Below are positions 1-8,947 of a stretch of 13,340 nucleotides of DNA, in pieces. The stretch is from CAYORM01 sp964406375 (GTDB lineage Bacteria > Pseudomonadota > Alphaproteobacteria > DSM-16000 > Inquilinaceae): the NCBI GenBank assembly GCA_964406375.1, contig CAYORM010000083.1, forward strand, positions 1 through 13,340, given 5' to 3'. The notes under the pieces are model-generated. The model did not search any database, was not told the origin of the DNA, and saw only the letters and a list, made by a program, of their open reading frames with translations. The position numbers and the translations under genes are program-made. Positions within the stretch are counted from its first letter, which is position 1. Each line of letters starts with the position of its first letter.

Positions 1-1
1 C

Positions 2-2149
<2,148 letters not shown>

Positions 2150-2170
2150 GCGAGCCGACCGTTGCCCGTC

Positions 2171-2193
2171 GCCGCGGCCGCTGAGGCCGCGGC
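2171..2193. terminator. GC-rich hairpin between convergent secA and chaC
   Basis: A perfect 9-bp inverted repeat, GCCGCGGCC / GGCCGCGGC, surrounds a 5-nt loop (GCTGA). It lies 21 nt after the secA stop and 17 nt beyond the chaC stop on the other strand. Its position suggests a shared bidirectional terminator. There is no T-tract on either side, so it is not a canonical intrinsic terminator and the role is inferred. Confidence 0.4.
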
Positions 2194-2209
2194 CGTCCGT
2201 CGGAAGGGG

Positions 2210-2995
2210 TCAGCCGGCCGCCGCGAGGAGCGACGCACTTTCCTCGCGGGCGATCCGCTCGGCGACGAGATGCTGCAGTTGCCACAGATGGCTGTCATGG
2301 ACACCGAGGGCCGCGAAGGCGGCGACGGTCCGGTGCAGATATTCCGCACAGGAGCCGATATGGCCGCAGGCGGTCGCCAGCGCCTCCACCGTCTGCTCGA
2401 GTGACGGACGCACATAGATCGGATGACCGCGCTCCGCGACAAAAGCGAGCGCGCGGCGCGGCCGGCCGCCGATCGGCACGCTCACCCAGCGCGGTACATT
2501 CGCCGCCGGTTTCAGCACCATCTCGCGGCGCAGCAGCCCGTGCAGCACGGCATCGCGATCGGCCGCAGGGATGCGCTGGACCACGCCGCGGCAGGCCCCG
2601 CCGCGGTCGAGCGCCATCATCAAGCCCGGCCGGTCCGGCGTGCCGCGGAAGTGATCGAGCCGCAGGCAGAAGCGCCGGTGCCAGCCACGCAGCGTCGCCG
2701 GCTCCTGCGCATCGGGCGCGAAGGTCGGCTTCCACAAGAGCGAGCCATAGACGAAGAGCCAGAGATCACCGCCGTCATGCTCCGCCATCAGCGCGGCGGT
2801 GATGGCGCGGTAATCCTCATCGTCGAGATAGGCGAGACCGGCCGGCGGCGCCGAGGGGTGCGGCACGACGCGATGGGTACGGGCGACAAGCTCGCCCGTC
2901 AGGCTCAGGGTGCGGGAAGGTGGCAGAACAGGCACGGCCCCATCATCGGTCGCACCAATCGCCAGGGCAAGCGCCGCCATGCCGCGTCGCAGCAT
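2210..2995 (-). CDS. chaC: ChaC-family gamma-glutamylcyclotransferase
   Basis: This is a 261-residue protein of the ChaC family. These enzymes cleave the gamma-glutamyl bond of glutathione in the cytosol, giving 5-oxoproline and Cys-Gly. The diagnostic substrate-loop motif is FVYGSLLWKP, with YGSL at residues 83-86. A later RREM motif places a Glu at residue 158, where the family has its catalytic Glu (REK/REM). The C-terminal helix region (YLHRTVAAFAALGVHDSHLW) also matches bacterial ChaC proteins. About 80 residues precede YGSL, which is longer than in E. coli ChaC but seems usual for alphaproteobacterial members. The ATG at 2995 lies 15 nt after the upstream aldo/keto reductase gene, with a weak GGAT ribosome-binding site, so the two are probably co-transcribed. 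The stop faces secA. Substrate specificity is inferred from the family only. Confidence 0.9.
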   Translation of the reverse strand: MLRRGMAALALAIGATDDGAVPVLPPSRTLSLTGELVARTHRVVPHPSAPPAGLAYLDDEDYRAITAALMAEHDGGDLWLFVYGSLLWKPTFAPDAQEPATLRGWHRRFCLRLDHFRGTPDRPGLMMALDRGGACRGVVQRIPAADRDAVLHGLLRREMVLKPAANVPRWVSVPIGGRPRRALAFVAERGHPIYVRPSLEQTVEALATACGHIGSCAEYLHRTVAAFAALGVHDSHLWQLQHLVAERIAREESASLLAAAG

Positions 2996-3010
2996 GACGG
3001 CATCCGCCGC

Positions 3011-3841
3011 TCAGTCGACGCTCCAGACCTTCTCGCTGGACCAGGGCGGGAAGACGACGCGCTCGCCGCGGTCGAGCGCGTCGATGCGCGCCATCTCCTC
3101 GGCGGTCAGTGCGAAGTCGAACACGTCGAGATTGGCCTTGCGATTCTCCGACGACCCCGCCTTCGGAATCGCGGCGACCCGGCCCTGCTGCACCAGCCAG
3201 CGCAGCGCCACCTGGGCGGCCGTCTTGCCATGCGCCCGCCCGATCGCCACCAGCGTCTCATCCTCCGCAACGAGGCCGCGGGCGAGCGGCGTGTAGGCGG
3301 TCAGAAAGCCGTCATTATGCGCGATCGCATCCCGGAGCGTCCGCTGCGCGAGGAAAGGGTGGCACTCGACCTGGATGCAGGAGATGTCGCGGCCGGCATG
3401 GGCGATCGCCTGGCGCAGCTGGCGCGGCGAGAAATTGCTGACACCGACCAGCCGGGCGCGGCCGGCCTGCTTGTAGGAGAGCAGCGTGTCGAGCGCCGGC
3501 TCGATCGGCTTGCCCGGCTCGGGCCAGTGGATCAGCAGCAGATCGACATAGTCGAGCCCGAGGTCGCGCAACGAGCGCTCCACCGAGGCGGCGAACGCGT
3601 CCGGAGCGAGGTCGGTGTACCAGACCTTGCTGGTGACGAAGACCTCGTCACGCGGCAACCCGGCGCGGCGCAGCCCTTCGCCCACGGCCGCCTCATTGCC
3701 GTAGCGCGCCGCGGTGTCGATATGGCGATAGCCGATCGCCAGCGCATCGGCCACGGCGGCGGCACAGGCCTCGTCCTTCAATGGCCAGGTACCGAAGCCG
3801 ATCGCCGGAACGTCGACGCCGCCTGCACGAATGGTGATCAT
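3011..3841 (-). CDS. Aldo/keto reductase (2,5-diketo-D-gluconate reductase-like)
   Basis: A 276-residue NADPH-dependent oxidoreductase of the aldo/keto reductase superfamily, a cytosolic TIM barrel that reduces aldehydes and ketones. The N-terminal GFGTWPL and all four catalytic residues are visible: Asp42 and Tyr47 in DTAARYGNE, Lys72 in VTSKVW and His105 in LLIHWPEPG. The NADPH-binding end of the barrel shows IPKAGSSENRKANLDVFDF. I chose the ATG at 3841 because it is preceded by a strong ribosome-binding site (AGGGGGG, about 8 nt upstream) and because family homology begins there. The open frame continues further upstream, but that part overlaps accA and looks non-coding. It lies 65 nt after accA and 15 nt before chaC on the same strand. 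The substrate cannot be read from the sequence. 2,5-diketogluconate or methylglyoxal-like carbonyls are family possibilities. Confidence 0.92.
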   Translation of the reverse strand: MITIRAGGVDVPAIGFGTWPLKDEACAAAVADALAIGYRHIDTAARYGNEAAVGEGLRRAGLPRDEVFVTSKVWYTDLAPDAFAASVERSLRDLGLDYVDLLLIHWPEPGKPIEPALDTLLSYKQAGRARLVGVSNFSPRQLRQAIAHAGRDISCIQVECHPFLAQRTLRDAIAHNDGFLTAYTPLARGLVAEDETLVAIGRAHGKTAAQVALRWLVQQGRVAAIPKAGSSENRKANLDVFDFALTAEEMARIDALDRGERVVFPPWSSEKVWSVD

Positions 3842-3906
3842 CAGCTCGTCCCCCCTGCTGACCGCGTCGCCGGATCGCAACGCGTCCTCGCCTCGGAAGC
3901 GCTGCC

Positions 3907-4860
3907 TCAGGCCAGCGCCTGCCCCATCGCGAGGTACTTCTCCCGCCGCCGGGCGCGCAGCGCCGCACCGTCGGTGCCGATCAGCCCGGACAGCGCCTTC
4001 TCGATCGCATTGCCGACCGCATCGATCGCCTGGTCGGGGAAGCGGTGCGCGCCGCCGATTGGTTCCTCGATCACCTGATCGACGACGCCGAGCTGATGCA
4101 GATCCGCCGCGGTCAGCCGCAGCGCGGCGGCGGCCTCGGCGCTGTTGGCGGCGCTGCGCCACAGGATCGAGGCACAGCCCTCGGGCGAGATGACCGAATA
4201 GATCGAGTGCTCGAGCATCATCACATGGTCGCCGGCGGCGATCGCGATCGCCCCGCCGGAGCCGCCCTCACCGATGATCACCGAGACGACCGGCACCTGC
4301 AGCCCCAGGCAGACATCGATCGACCGGGCGATCGCCTCGGCCTGTCCGCGTTCCTCGGAGGCGACGCCGGGATAGGCGCCGGCGGTGTCGACCAGGGTCA
4401 GGACAGGCAGGCGGAACCGGTCAGCCAGCAGCATCAGCCGCTGCGCCTTGCGGTAGCCCTCGGGCTTGGCCATCCCGAAATTGTGCCGGATGCGGCTCTC
4501 GGTGTCGTGTCCCTTCTCCTGACCGAGCACCACGACCGACCGGCCGCGAAACCGGCCCAGGCCACCGATGATCGCCCGATCCTCGGCGAAGAGGCGGTCG
4601 CCGGCGAGCGGCTGCCAGTCGTCGATCAGCGCGGAGACGTAATCGAGCGCATGCGGCCGGTTCGGGTGACGGGCCACCTGCACCTTCTGCGCCGGCGTCA
4701 GCTTGCCGTAGGTGTCGCGAAGCTGCTTCTCGACCTTGCCGTGCAGCTTGGAGACTTCTTCGGCGATGTTGAGATCGTCGACGTCGGTGAGGTGCCGGAG
4801 CTCCTCGATCTTGCCTTCCAGCTCGGCGATCGGCTTCTCGAATTCCAGAAAGGTCTTCAT
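3907..4860 (-). CDS. accA: Acetyl-CoA carboxylase carboxyltransferase subunit alpha
   Basis: A 317-residue AccA. With AccD it transfers the carboxyl group from carboxybiotin to acetyl-CoA, giving malonyl-CoA, the committed step of fatty-acid synthesis. The N-terminal helical segment (FLEFEKPIAELEGKIEEL) is typical and fixes the start at the ATG at 4860, although the frame stays open upstream to about 5025. The carboxyltransferase core is complete: GRFRGRSVVVLGQEKG, the substrate-site stretch LVDTAGAYPG, and the oxyanion-hole regions GEGGSGGAIAI and YSVISPEGCASILW. The C-terminal GGAHR motif is also present. Length is normal for the family. No strong ribosome-binding site is visible before this start. 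It lies 70 nt downstream of the GNAT gene and 65 nt upstream of the aldo/keto reductase gene. Confidence 0.97.
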   Translation of the reverse strand: MKTFLEFEKPIAELEGKIEELRHLTDVDDLNIAEEVSKLHGKVEKQLRDTYGKLTPAQKVQVARHPNRPHALDYVSALIDDWQPLAGDRLFAEDRAIIGGLGRFRGRSVVVLGQEKGHDTESRIRHNFGMAKPEGYRKAQRLMLLADRFRLPVLTLVDTAGAYPGVASEERGQAEAIARSIDVCLGLQVPVVSVIIGEGGSGGAIAIAAGDHVMMLEHSIYSVISPEGCASILWRSAANSAEAAAALRLTAADLHQLGVVDQVIEEPIGGAHRFPDQAIDAVGNAIEKALSGLIGTDGAALRARRREKYLAMGQALA

Positions 4861-4930
4861 CAGCGGCGCGTTCGGTGGGCGGGCGGTGGCGGCTCGGACC
4901 GGCGGCCGGTTGGCTCCGGGGCGCCCCCCT

Positions 4931-5509
4931 CTAGCACAGGGGGGCCGCGCTTGTGACCGAAAACTCGGCCGGTGCGGTCCGGATCCGGGCCGGGCGCAGC
5001 AGCAACGGCCGCGGCAGCCGCGCAAGGGTACCCGGGATCGTCTCCCGGAACAGCAGCCGATGGGGCTGTTCGTCCGGCATCACGAATCCGAGCGGCGCCG
5101 CGGGCGCGAAGCCGAAACGGCTGTAATAGTCGAGATCCCCGACCAGAAGGACGAGCCCATGGCCGCCGGCGGCAGCCTGCCTCAGACTGTGATGCATCAG
5201 CGCCCGGCCGACGCCGGCGCCGCGCAGTTCCGGTCGCACGGCGAGCGGACCGAGCAGCAGGGCGGGCGCTTCGGTCGCACCCTCCGGCGTCTCCAGCCGG
5301 ATCGGCCAGTAGCGGATGGTGCCGTACAGCCGCCCGCCGGGGGTCGGATCGAGCGGGTCGCGGACGACGAAGCCGAGATCGGCCACCGGCGGCACGCCGT
5401 CACGATAGCGATAGGAGATCTTGGTCTGGCGGCCGGGTCCGAAGGCGAGGTCGAGCAGGATCTCGATGGCGTCGGCGTCTTCAGGCCGCTCGGCGGTGGG
5501 CGTATACAC
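4931..5509 (-). CDS. GNAT family N-acetyltransferase (YhbS-like)
   Basis: A 192-residue single-domain acetyl-CoA-dependent acyltransferase, predicted to be cytosolic. The acetyl-CoA pyrophosphate-binding motif A is clear in LGPLAVRPELRGAGVGRALM (RGAGVG being the Q/RxxGxG/A signature). It is followed by the motif B-type LVGDLDYYSRFGFAPA, which is characteristic of the YhbS-like subgroup. The N-terminus (PEDADAIEILLDLAF) is also typical. The start is a GTG at 5509 with only a weak ribosome-binding site, and no better in-frame start is seen. The last roughly 25 residues are Arg/Pro-rich and not conserved in my recollection. It lies between xerD (292 nt upstream) and accA (70 nt downstream). The acceptor substrate is unknown. 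Confidence 0.88.
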   Translation of the reverse strand: MYTPTAERPEDADAIEILLDLAFGPGRQTKISYRYRDGVPPVADLGFVVRDPLDPTPGGRLYGTIRYWPIRLETPEGATEAPALLLGPLAVRPELRGAGVGRALMHHSLRQAAAGGHGLVLLVGDLDYYSRFGFAPAAPLGFVMPDEQPHRLLFRETIPGTLARLPRPLLLRPARIRTAPAEFSVTSAAPLC

Positions 5510-5801
5510 GGGTCGGTATCCGGGGTGGGGGCGTCACGGTGCGGCGCGAGGCGCGGCCCGGTCGCCCCTCTCGACCCGGCTCAGGACCGGACGGGCGCCC
5601 GAAGGCCTCCGCGGCCGCGCGAGGAAGGCGGCGAGGTGGGTCGTCGTCGTCGGAGTCGGATGGCAGGAGCCCGGTCCATGATCGCTCGTCTCGTGACCGG
5701 CGCAGTGGAACGGCATCGCGCCTCCGCTGTCAATGCGGCGTTCGATGCGACCGGCATGCAATCGTCGCGGCGGCGGGTTGTCCCCGCGGGCAGCCGGGCC
5801 G
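5510..5801. other. Intergenic gap between xerD and the GNAT gene
   Basis: These 292 nt separate the xerD stop from the GNAT start on the - strand. The open frames across the gap translate to Arg/Pro/Gly/Ala-rich, low-complexity peptides with no recognisable domain, so I call no gene. I see no tRNA, no T-run terminator and no clear -35/-10 pair. A promoter for the GNAT-accA-AKR-chaC series would be expected here, but I cannot place it. Confidence 0.5.
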
Positions 5802-6788
5802 TCAGCCGAGGCGCCGCGCCGGCCTGGCACGGTCGAGGACCGGCGATCCTTCCCCGCCCGTGCTGCCGTCCTCGGGCGGCCGGGCCAGCGGATGCGCCGC
5901 CTCGATCAGGCGCCGGCGCCCGGCCCCGGCGACATGAGTATAGATCTCGGTCGTTGCGATATCCGCATGGCCGAGCATCGTCTGCACCGCGCGCAGATCG
6001 GCACCATGGTCAAGGAGATGCGTCGCGAAGGCATGACGCAGCACATGCGGGCTGATCCGGGCCGGATCCAGCCCGGCCTCGACCGCGAGCGCCTTCAGCA
6101 GCTGCCCGACACGCTGGCGCGTGAGGCAGCCGCCACGGGCGGTGCGCGAGGGGAAGAGAAAGCGGGCCTGCCGCGCCTCCTGGCCGCGCACCATGAAGGC
6201 ACGGCGATAGGGCAGCCAGGCGACGAGCGCATCGCGGGCGGGTTCGGAAAGGGGCACCAGCCGGTCCTTGCCGCCCTTGCCGCGCACCAGGATCCAACGT
6301 CCCTCGCGGTCGAGCGCCGCAAGCGGCAGGCCGACCAGTTCGGAGACCCGCAGCCCCGTCGCGTAGAGAGTCTCGAGCAGCGCCAGCATGCGGTGCCCGG
6401 CCGCCATCCGTGCGGGATCGCGGGCATGCGCCGCAGCCACGTCGATCAGCGCGGCGACCTCCGCCTCGCTGAGCAGCTTCGGCAGCGGCCGTCCGAGGCG
6501 CGGCGAATCGATCGCGGCCGTCGGGTCGTCGGCCCGCAGCCCTTCGGATACCAAGAAGCGGTGGAACTGGCGCAACGCCGAGAGGCGGCGCCCGGCCGTG
6601 CGGGCGGCGGTCACGCCGCCACGCGCCCCGCGGCGGCGGGCGAGCGCCTCGAGATAGGCGCGGAGATCGTCGGTTCCCGCCCCGTCCACCGCGATGCCGC
6701 GCTCTGCGAGCCACCCGCCGAGATCGGCGAGGTCGCGGCGATAGGCCTCAAGCGTATTGGCGGCGGCGCCGCGTTCGGCCGCCATCAT
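5802..6788 (-). CDS. xerD: Tyrosine recombinase XerD
   Basis: This site-specific recombinase acts with XerC at dif to resolve chromosome dimers. Numbered from the ATG at 6788 it has 328 residues. All catalytic residues are visible: Arg147 (ATGLRVSEL), Lys171 (GKGGKDR), His248 and Arg251 (SPHVLRHAFATH), His274 (LGHADIATT) and the nucleophile Tyr283 (IYTHV). About 45 extra Pro/Gly/Arg-rich residues follow the usual C-terminus. The N-terminal SAM-like domain starts abruptly. The in-frame sequence upstream of 6788 reads VERFLD and aligns with IEQFLD near the start of E. coli XerD, yet it has no ATG, GTG or TTG before the in-frame stop at 6900-6902. The true start may therefore be upstream at a non-canonical codon. 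Core position, with no attachment site or cargo, argues for a housekeeping XerD rather than a phage integrase. Confidence 0.93.
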   Translation of the reverse strand: MMAAERGAAANTLEAYRRDLADLGGWLAERGIAVDGAGTDDLRAYLEALARRRGARGGVTAARTAGRRLSALRQFHRFLVSEGLRADDPTAAIDSPRLGRPLPKLLSEAEVAALIDVAAAHARDPARMAAGHRMLALLETLYATGLRVSELVGLPLAALDREGRWILVRGKGGKDRLVPLSEPARDALVAWLPYRRAFMVRGQEARQARFLFPSRTARGGCLTRQRVGQLLKALAVEAGLDPARISPHVLRHAFATHLLDHGADLRAVQTMLGHADIATTEIYTHVAGAGRRRLIEAAHPLARPPEDGSTGGEGSPVLDRARPARRLG

Positions 6789-6876
6789 GTCGAGGAAGCG
6801 CTCGACGGCGGGGGGTGGGGCCTGGCGCAGCGCCGGCGGGCGCCCGCGCCGTACGGCGCGCTCTGCTGCCGGCCGG

Positions 6877-7062
6877 TCAGTTGAAGCGGTCGTTTGGGAT
6901 CACCCTTTCGATGACCGCCCGCTCCGGCTGCAGATCAACCACGGCGAGCACCGCCGCACCGCCCACCAGAACGAGCAGGATCAGGATCAGGAGGATGCGT
7001 CCGAGGCCGCGCTGCGACGGCTGCGGCTGCGCGAACATCGAACGGCGGGATCGGCGACGCAC
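6877..7062 (-). CDS. Small single-pass membrane protein of unknown function
   Basis: A short protein of 61 residues from the GTG at 7062. A basic N-terminus (RRRSRRS, then QPQPSQRG) precedes one strongly hydrophobic segment (GRILLILILLVLVGGAAVLA). A short polar tail ends in ERAVIERVIPNDRFN. The basic-then-hydrophobic order suggests a membrane anchor with its N-terminus inside. I recall similar small proteins ending in a V-I-P-x-D-R-F-like motif next to xerD in other alphaproteobacteria, but I do not know a function. I prefer the GTG at 7062 because GGGGAAAGAG lies a few nt upstream. The ATG at 7038 (53 residues) and a GTG at 7131 (84 residues) are alternatives. The stop lies 88 nt before the annotated xerD ATG, so the two are probably co-transcribed. 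Confidence 0.68.
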   Translation of the reverse strand: MRRRSRRSMFAQPQPSQRGLGRILLILILLVLVGGAAVLAVVDLQPERAVIERVIPNDRFN

Positions 7063-7131
7063 CAGGCTCTTTCCCCGAATCGAGCCGCCGCGTGACGCGG
7101 CGGCGCAGAGCGGTCTCGGCACTGCCGACAC

Positions 7132-7236
7132 CGCTGGTCTGTGCTATGGCTGCGATATGTCGATCTTATGGTGTCCCATCCGCTCCGGCAATGCGCGCCG
7201 GCGCCGCCTCGCCGGCGGCCGGCCGGGTGATCGTCC
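7132..7236. promoter_or_regulatory. Divergent intergenic region (xerD side / aroK operon)
   Basis: This region separates the - strand small protein and xerD from the + strand aroK operon, so promoters for both must lie in or near it. It is locally less GC-rich around 7140-7180. A -10-like TATGGC occurs on the + strand at 7145-7150, and GATAT and CTTAT follow. I cannot find a -35 element at good spacing, so exact promoters are not assigned. Confidence 0.4.
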
Positions 7237-7845
7237 ATGACCGAGGCCGAGACGATGGAGCCTCCGCCGGACGGCGGGGGGCTGTCACGCACCGTCGTGC
7301 TCGTCGGTCTGATGGGCGCAGGCAAGACCGCCGTCGGCCGCCGGCTCGCCGCGCGGCTGGGCGTCGCCTTCGCCGATGCCGACCAGGCGATCGAGGAAGC
7401 CGCGGGCTGCACGATCGAGGAGATCTTCCAGCGCTATGGTGAGGCCGCCTTTCGCGATGTCGAGCGGCGCGTGATCGCCCGGCTGCTGCAGGACCCGCCG
7501 CACGTCCTGTCGACCGGCGGCGGCGCCTTCATGGATGGCGAGACCCGCGCGGCCATCCGGGCACGGGCGGTATCGCTGTGGCTGAAGGCCGACCTCGACG
7601 TGCTGGTCGCCCGCACCGCGCGGCGCGGCAATCGGCCGCTCCTCAAGCAGGGCGATCCGCGCGCGGTGCTGGAGCGGCTGATGGCCCTGCGCCATCCGGT
7701 CTATGCAGAGGCCGATCTGATGGTCGAGAGCCGCGAGGGGCCGGTGGAGGAGACGGTGGACCGGGTGCTGGAGGCGCTCGCCCCCTTCCGGCAGGTCGCG
7801 GCCACGGGCGCGGGTGCCGCTGGCGGGAAGGAAGACGGGGCATGA
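7237..7845 (+). CDS. aroK: Shikimate kinase
   Basis: A 202-residue cytosolic enzyme that phosphorylates shikimate at the 3-OH using ATP, the fifth step of the shikimate pathway. Walker A is GLMGAGKT (residues 24-31). Shikimate-binding residues fit Asp47/Asp49 (FADADQAIE), Arg73 (FRDVE) and the GGG at 94-96 (LSTGGGAF). The lid shows RGNRPLL with Arg133, and Arg152 lies in RHPVY. The N-terminal roughly 17 residues and the Gly/Ala-rich C-terminal tail extend past the core fold. The ATG at 7237 has a GGGTGA ribosome-binding site; the ATG at 7255 is a possible alternative. The stop codon overlaps the aroB start (ATGA), the usual aroK-aroB arrangement, which implies translational coupling. Confidence 0.97.
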   Translation: MTEAETMEPPPDGGGLSRTVVLVGLMGAGKTAVGRRLAARLGVAFADADQAIEEAAGCTIEEIFQRYGEAAFRDVERRVIARLLQDPPHVLSTGGGAFMDGETRAAIRARAVSLWLKADLDVLVARTARRGNRPLLKQGDPRAVLERLMALRHPVYAEADLMVESREGPVEETVDRVLEALAPFRQVAATGAGAAGGKEDGA

Positions 7846-8936
7846 TGGAGACGGTGACGGTCGGGCTGGGCCAGCGCAGCTATCCGATCGCGATCGGACG
7901 CGGGCTGCTGGACGAGGCCGGCACCCGGATCGCGGCCCTCGGCTTCCGGCGGGTGGTGGCGATCGCCGACGCCGCCGTCGCCGCGCGGCACGAAGGCCGG
8001 CTGATGGCCGCGCTCGAAGGCGCCGGGCTGCGTGCCTCACTGCTGACCGTGCCCTCCGGCGAAGCGAGCAAGGCGATGCCGGTGCTCGCCGGGCTTGTCG
8101 AGCAGATCCTCGATCTCGGCATCGACCGGCGGACTGGCATCATCGCCTTCGGCGGCGGCGTCATCGGCGATCTCGCGGGGTTCGCGGCGGCGGTGACCCT
8201 GCGCGGGCTGGACTTCGTGCAGATCCCGACCACGCTGCTCGCCCAGGTCGACAGTTCGGTGGGCGGCAAGACCGGCGTGAACGCCCGGCAGGGCAAGAAC
8301 CTGATCGGCGCCTTCCATCAGCCGCGCCTGGTGATCGCCGATCTCGGCCTGCTCGACACGCTGCCGCCGCGCGAGCTCCGCGCCGGCTATGCCGAGGTGG
8401 TGAAGTACGGCGCGCTGGGCGATGCCGCATTCTTCGACTGGCTCGAAGCGAACGGCGCCGCGCTCCTGTCCGGCGACGATGCGGCCCGGCGCCATGCGGT
8501 CGCGCGCTGCTGCGCGATGAAGGCCGAGATCGTCGGCGAGGATGAGCGCGAGGCCGGGCGCCGTGCCCTGCTCAATCTCGGCCACACCTTCGGCCATGCC
8601 CTCGAGGCCGAGACCGGCTTCGGGGCGGAGCTGCTGCATGGCGAGGCCGTGGCGATCGGCATGGTAATGGCCTTCGAGACCTCCGTCCGACTCGGCCTCT
8701 GCCCCGCGGCGGATCGCGACCGGCTGGTGGCCCATCTCACCGCGACCGGCCTGCCCGTCCGCCCCGACCCGGCGCGCCGCTGGGACCCGGACGTGCTGCT
8801 CGGCCATATGGCGAAGGACAAGAAGGTGCGCGACGGCCGCATGGTCTTCGTGCTGGTCCGCGGCCTCGGCTCCGCCTTCGTCGCCGACGACGTCCCGACA
8901 GACCTGGTCAGGTCGGTCCTGGCCGCCGCCCTCTGA
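7842..8936 (+). CDS. aroB: 3-dehydroquinate synthase
   Basis: A 364-residue NAD- and metal-dependent enzyme that converts DAHP to 3-dehydroquinate, the second shikimate-pathway step. The NAD-binding GGGVIGDLAGF lies near residue 104, followed by TTLLAQVDSSVGGKTGVN and KNLIGAFHQP. The metal ligands are Glu185 (GYAEVVKYG), His248 (NLGHTFGHALE) and His266 (LLHGEAVAIGM). The substrate-binding KDKK is present near residue 325. Length is normal. The start at 7842 overlaps the aroK stop by four bases and has a strong ribosome-binding site (GGAAGGAAG about 8 nt upstream). A second ATG follows immediately at 7845. The frame open back to 7578 is read-through over aroK and is not coding. Confidence 0.98.
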   Translation: MMETVTVGLGQRSYPIAIGRGLLDEAGTRIAALGFRRVVAIADAAVAARHEGRLMAALEGAGLRASLLTVPSGEASKAMPVLAGLVEQILDLGIDRRTGIIAFGGGVIGDLAGFAAAVTLRGLDFVQIPTTLLAQVDSSVGGKTGVNARQGKNLIGAFHQPRLVIADLGLLDTLPPRELRAGYAEVVKYGALGDAAFFDWLEANGAALLSGDDAARRHAVARCCAMKAEIVGEDEREAGRRALLNLGHTFGHALEAETGFGAELLHGEAVAIGMVMAFETSVRLGLCPAADRDRLVAHLTATGLPVRPDPARRWDPDVLLGHMAKDKKVRDGRMVFVLVRGLGSAFVADDVPTDLVRSVLAAAL

Positions 8937-8947
8937 AGGCGGGAGCG

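Noticed and set aside
2423..4078. Long + strand open frame (551 codons) across chaC and the aldo/keto reductase gene
   Set aside because: It is antisense to two clear enzyme genes, is rich in Arg/Ala/Gly, and shows no domain. High GC content removes stop codons from opposite frames.
5534..5830. Possible 98-codon - strand gene in the xerD-GNAT gap
   Set aside because: It overlaps the 3' end of xerD in another frame, is low-complexity (a Thr run, Arg/Pro-rich) and lacks a convincing ribosome-binding site.
5802..6788. xerD as a phage or integron integrase marking a mobile element
   Set aside because: The sequence matches housekeeping XerD, flanking genes are core metabolism, and no attachment-site tRNA, terminal repeat or cargo is present.
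4045..6884. Several + strand frames of 303-447 codons opposite accA, GNAT and xerD
   Set aside because: All mirror well-recognised - strand genes and translate to Arg/Pro-rich sequence without motifs.
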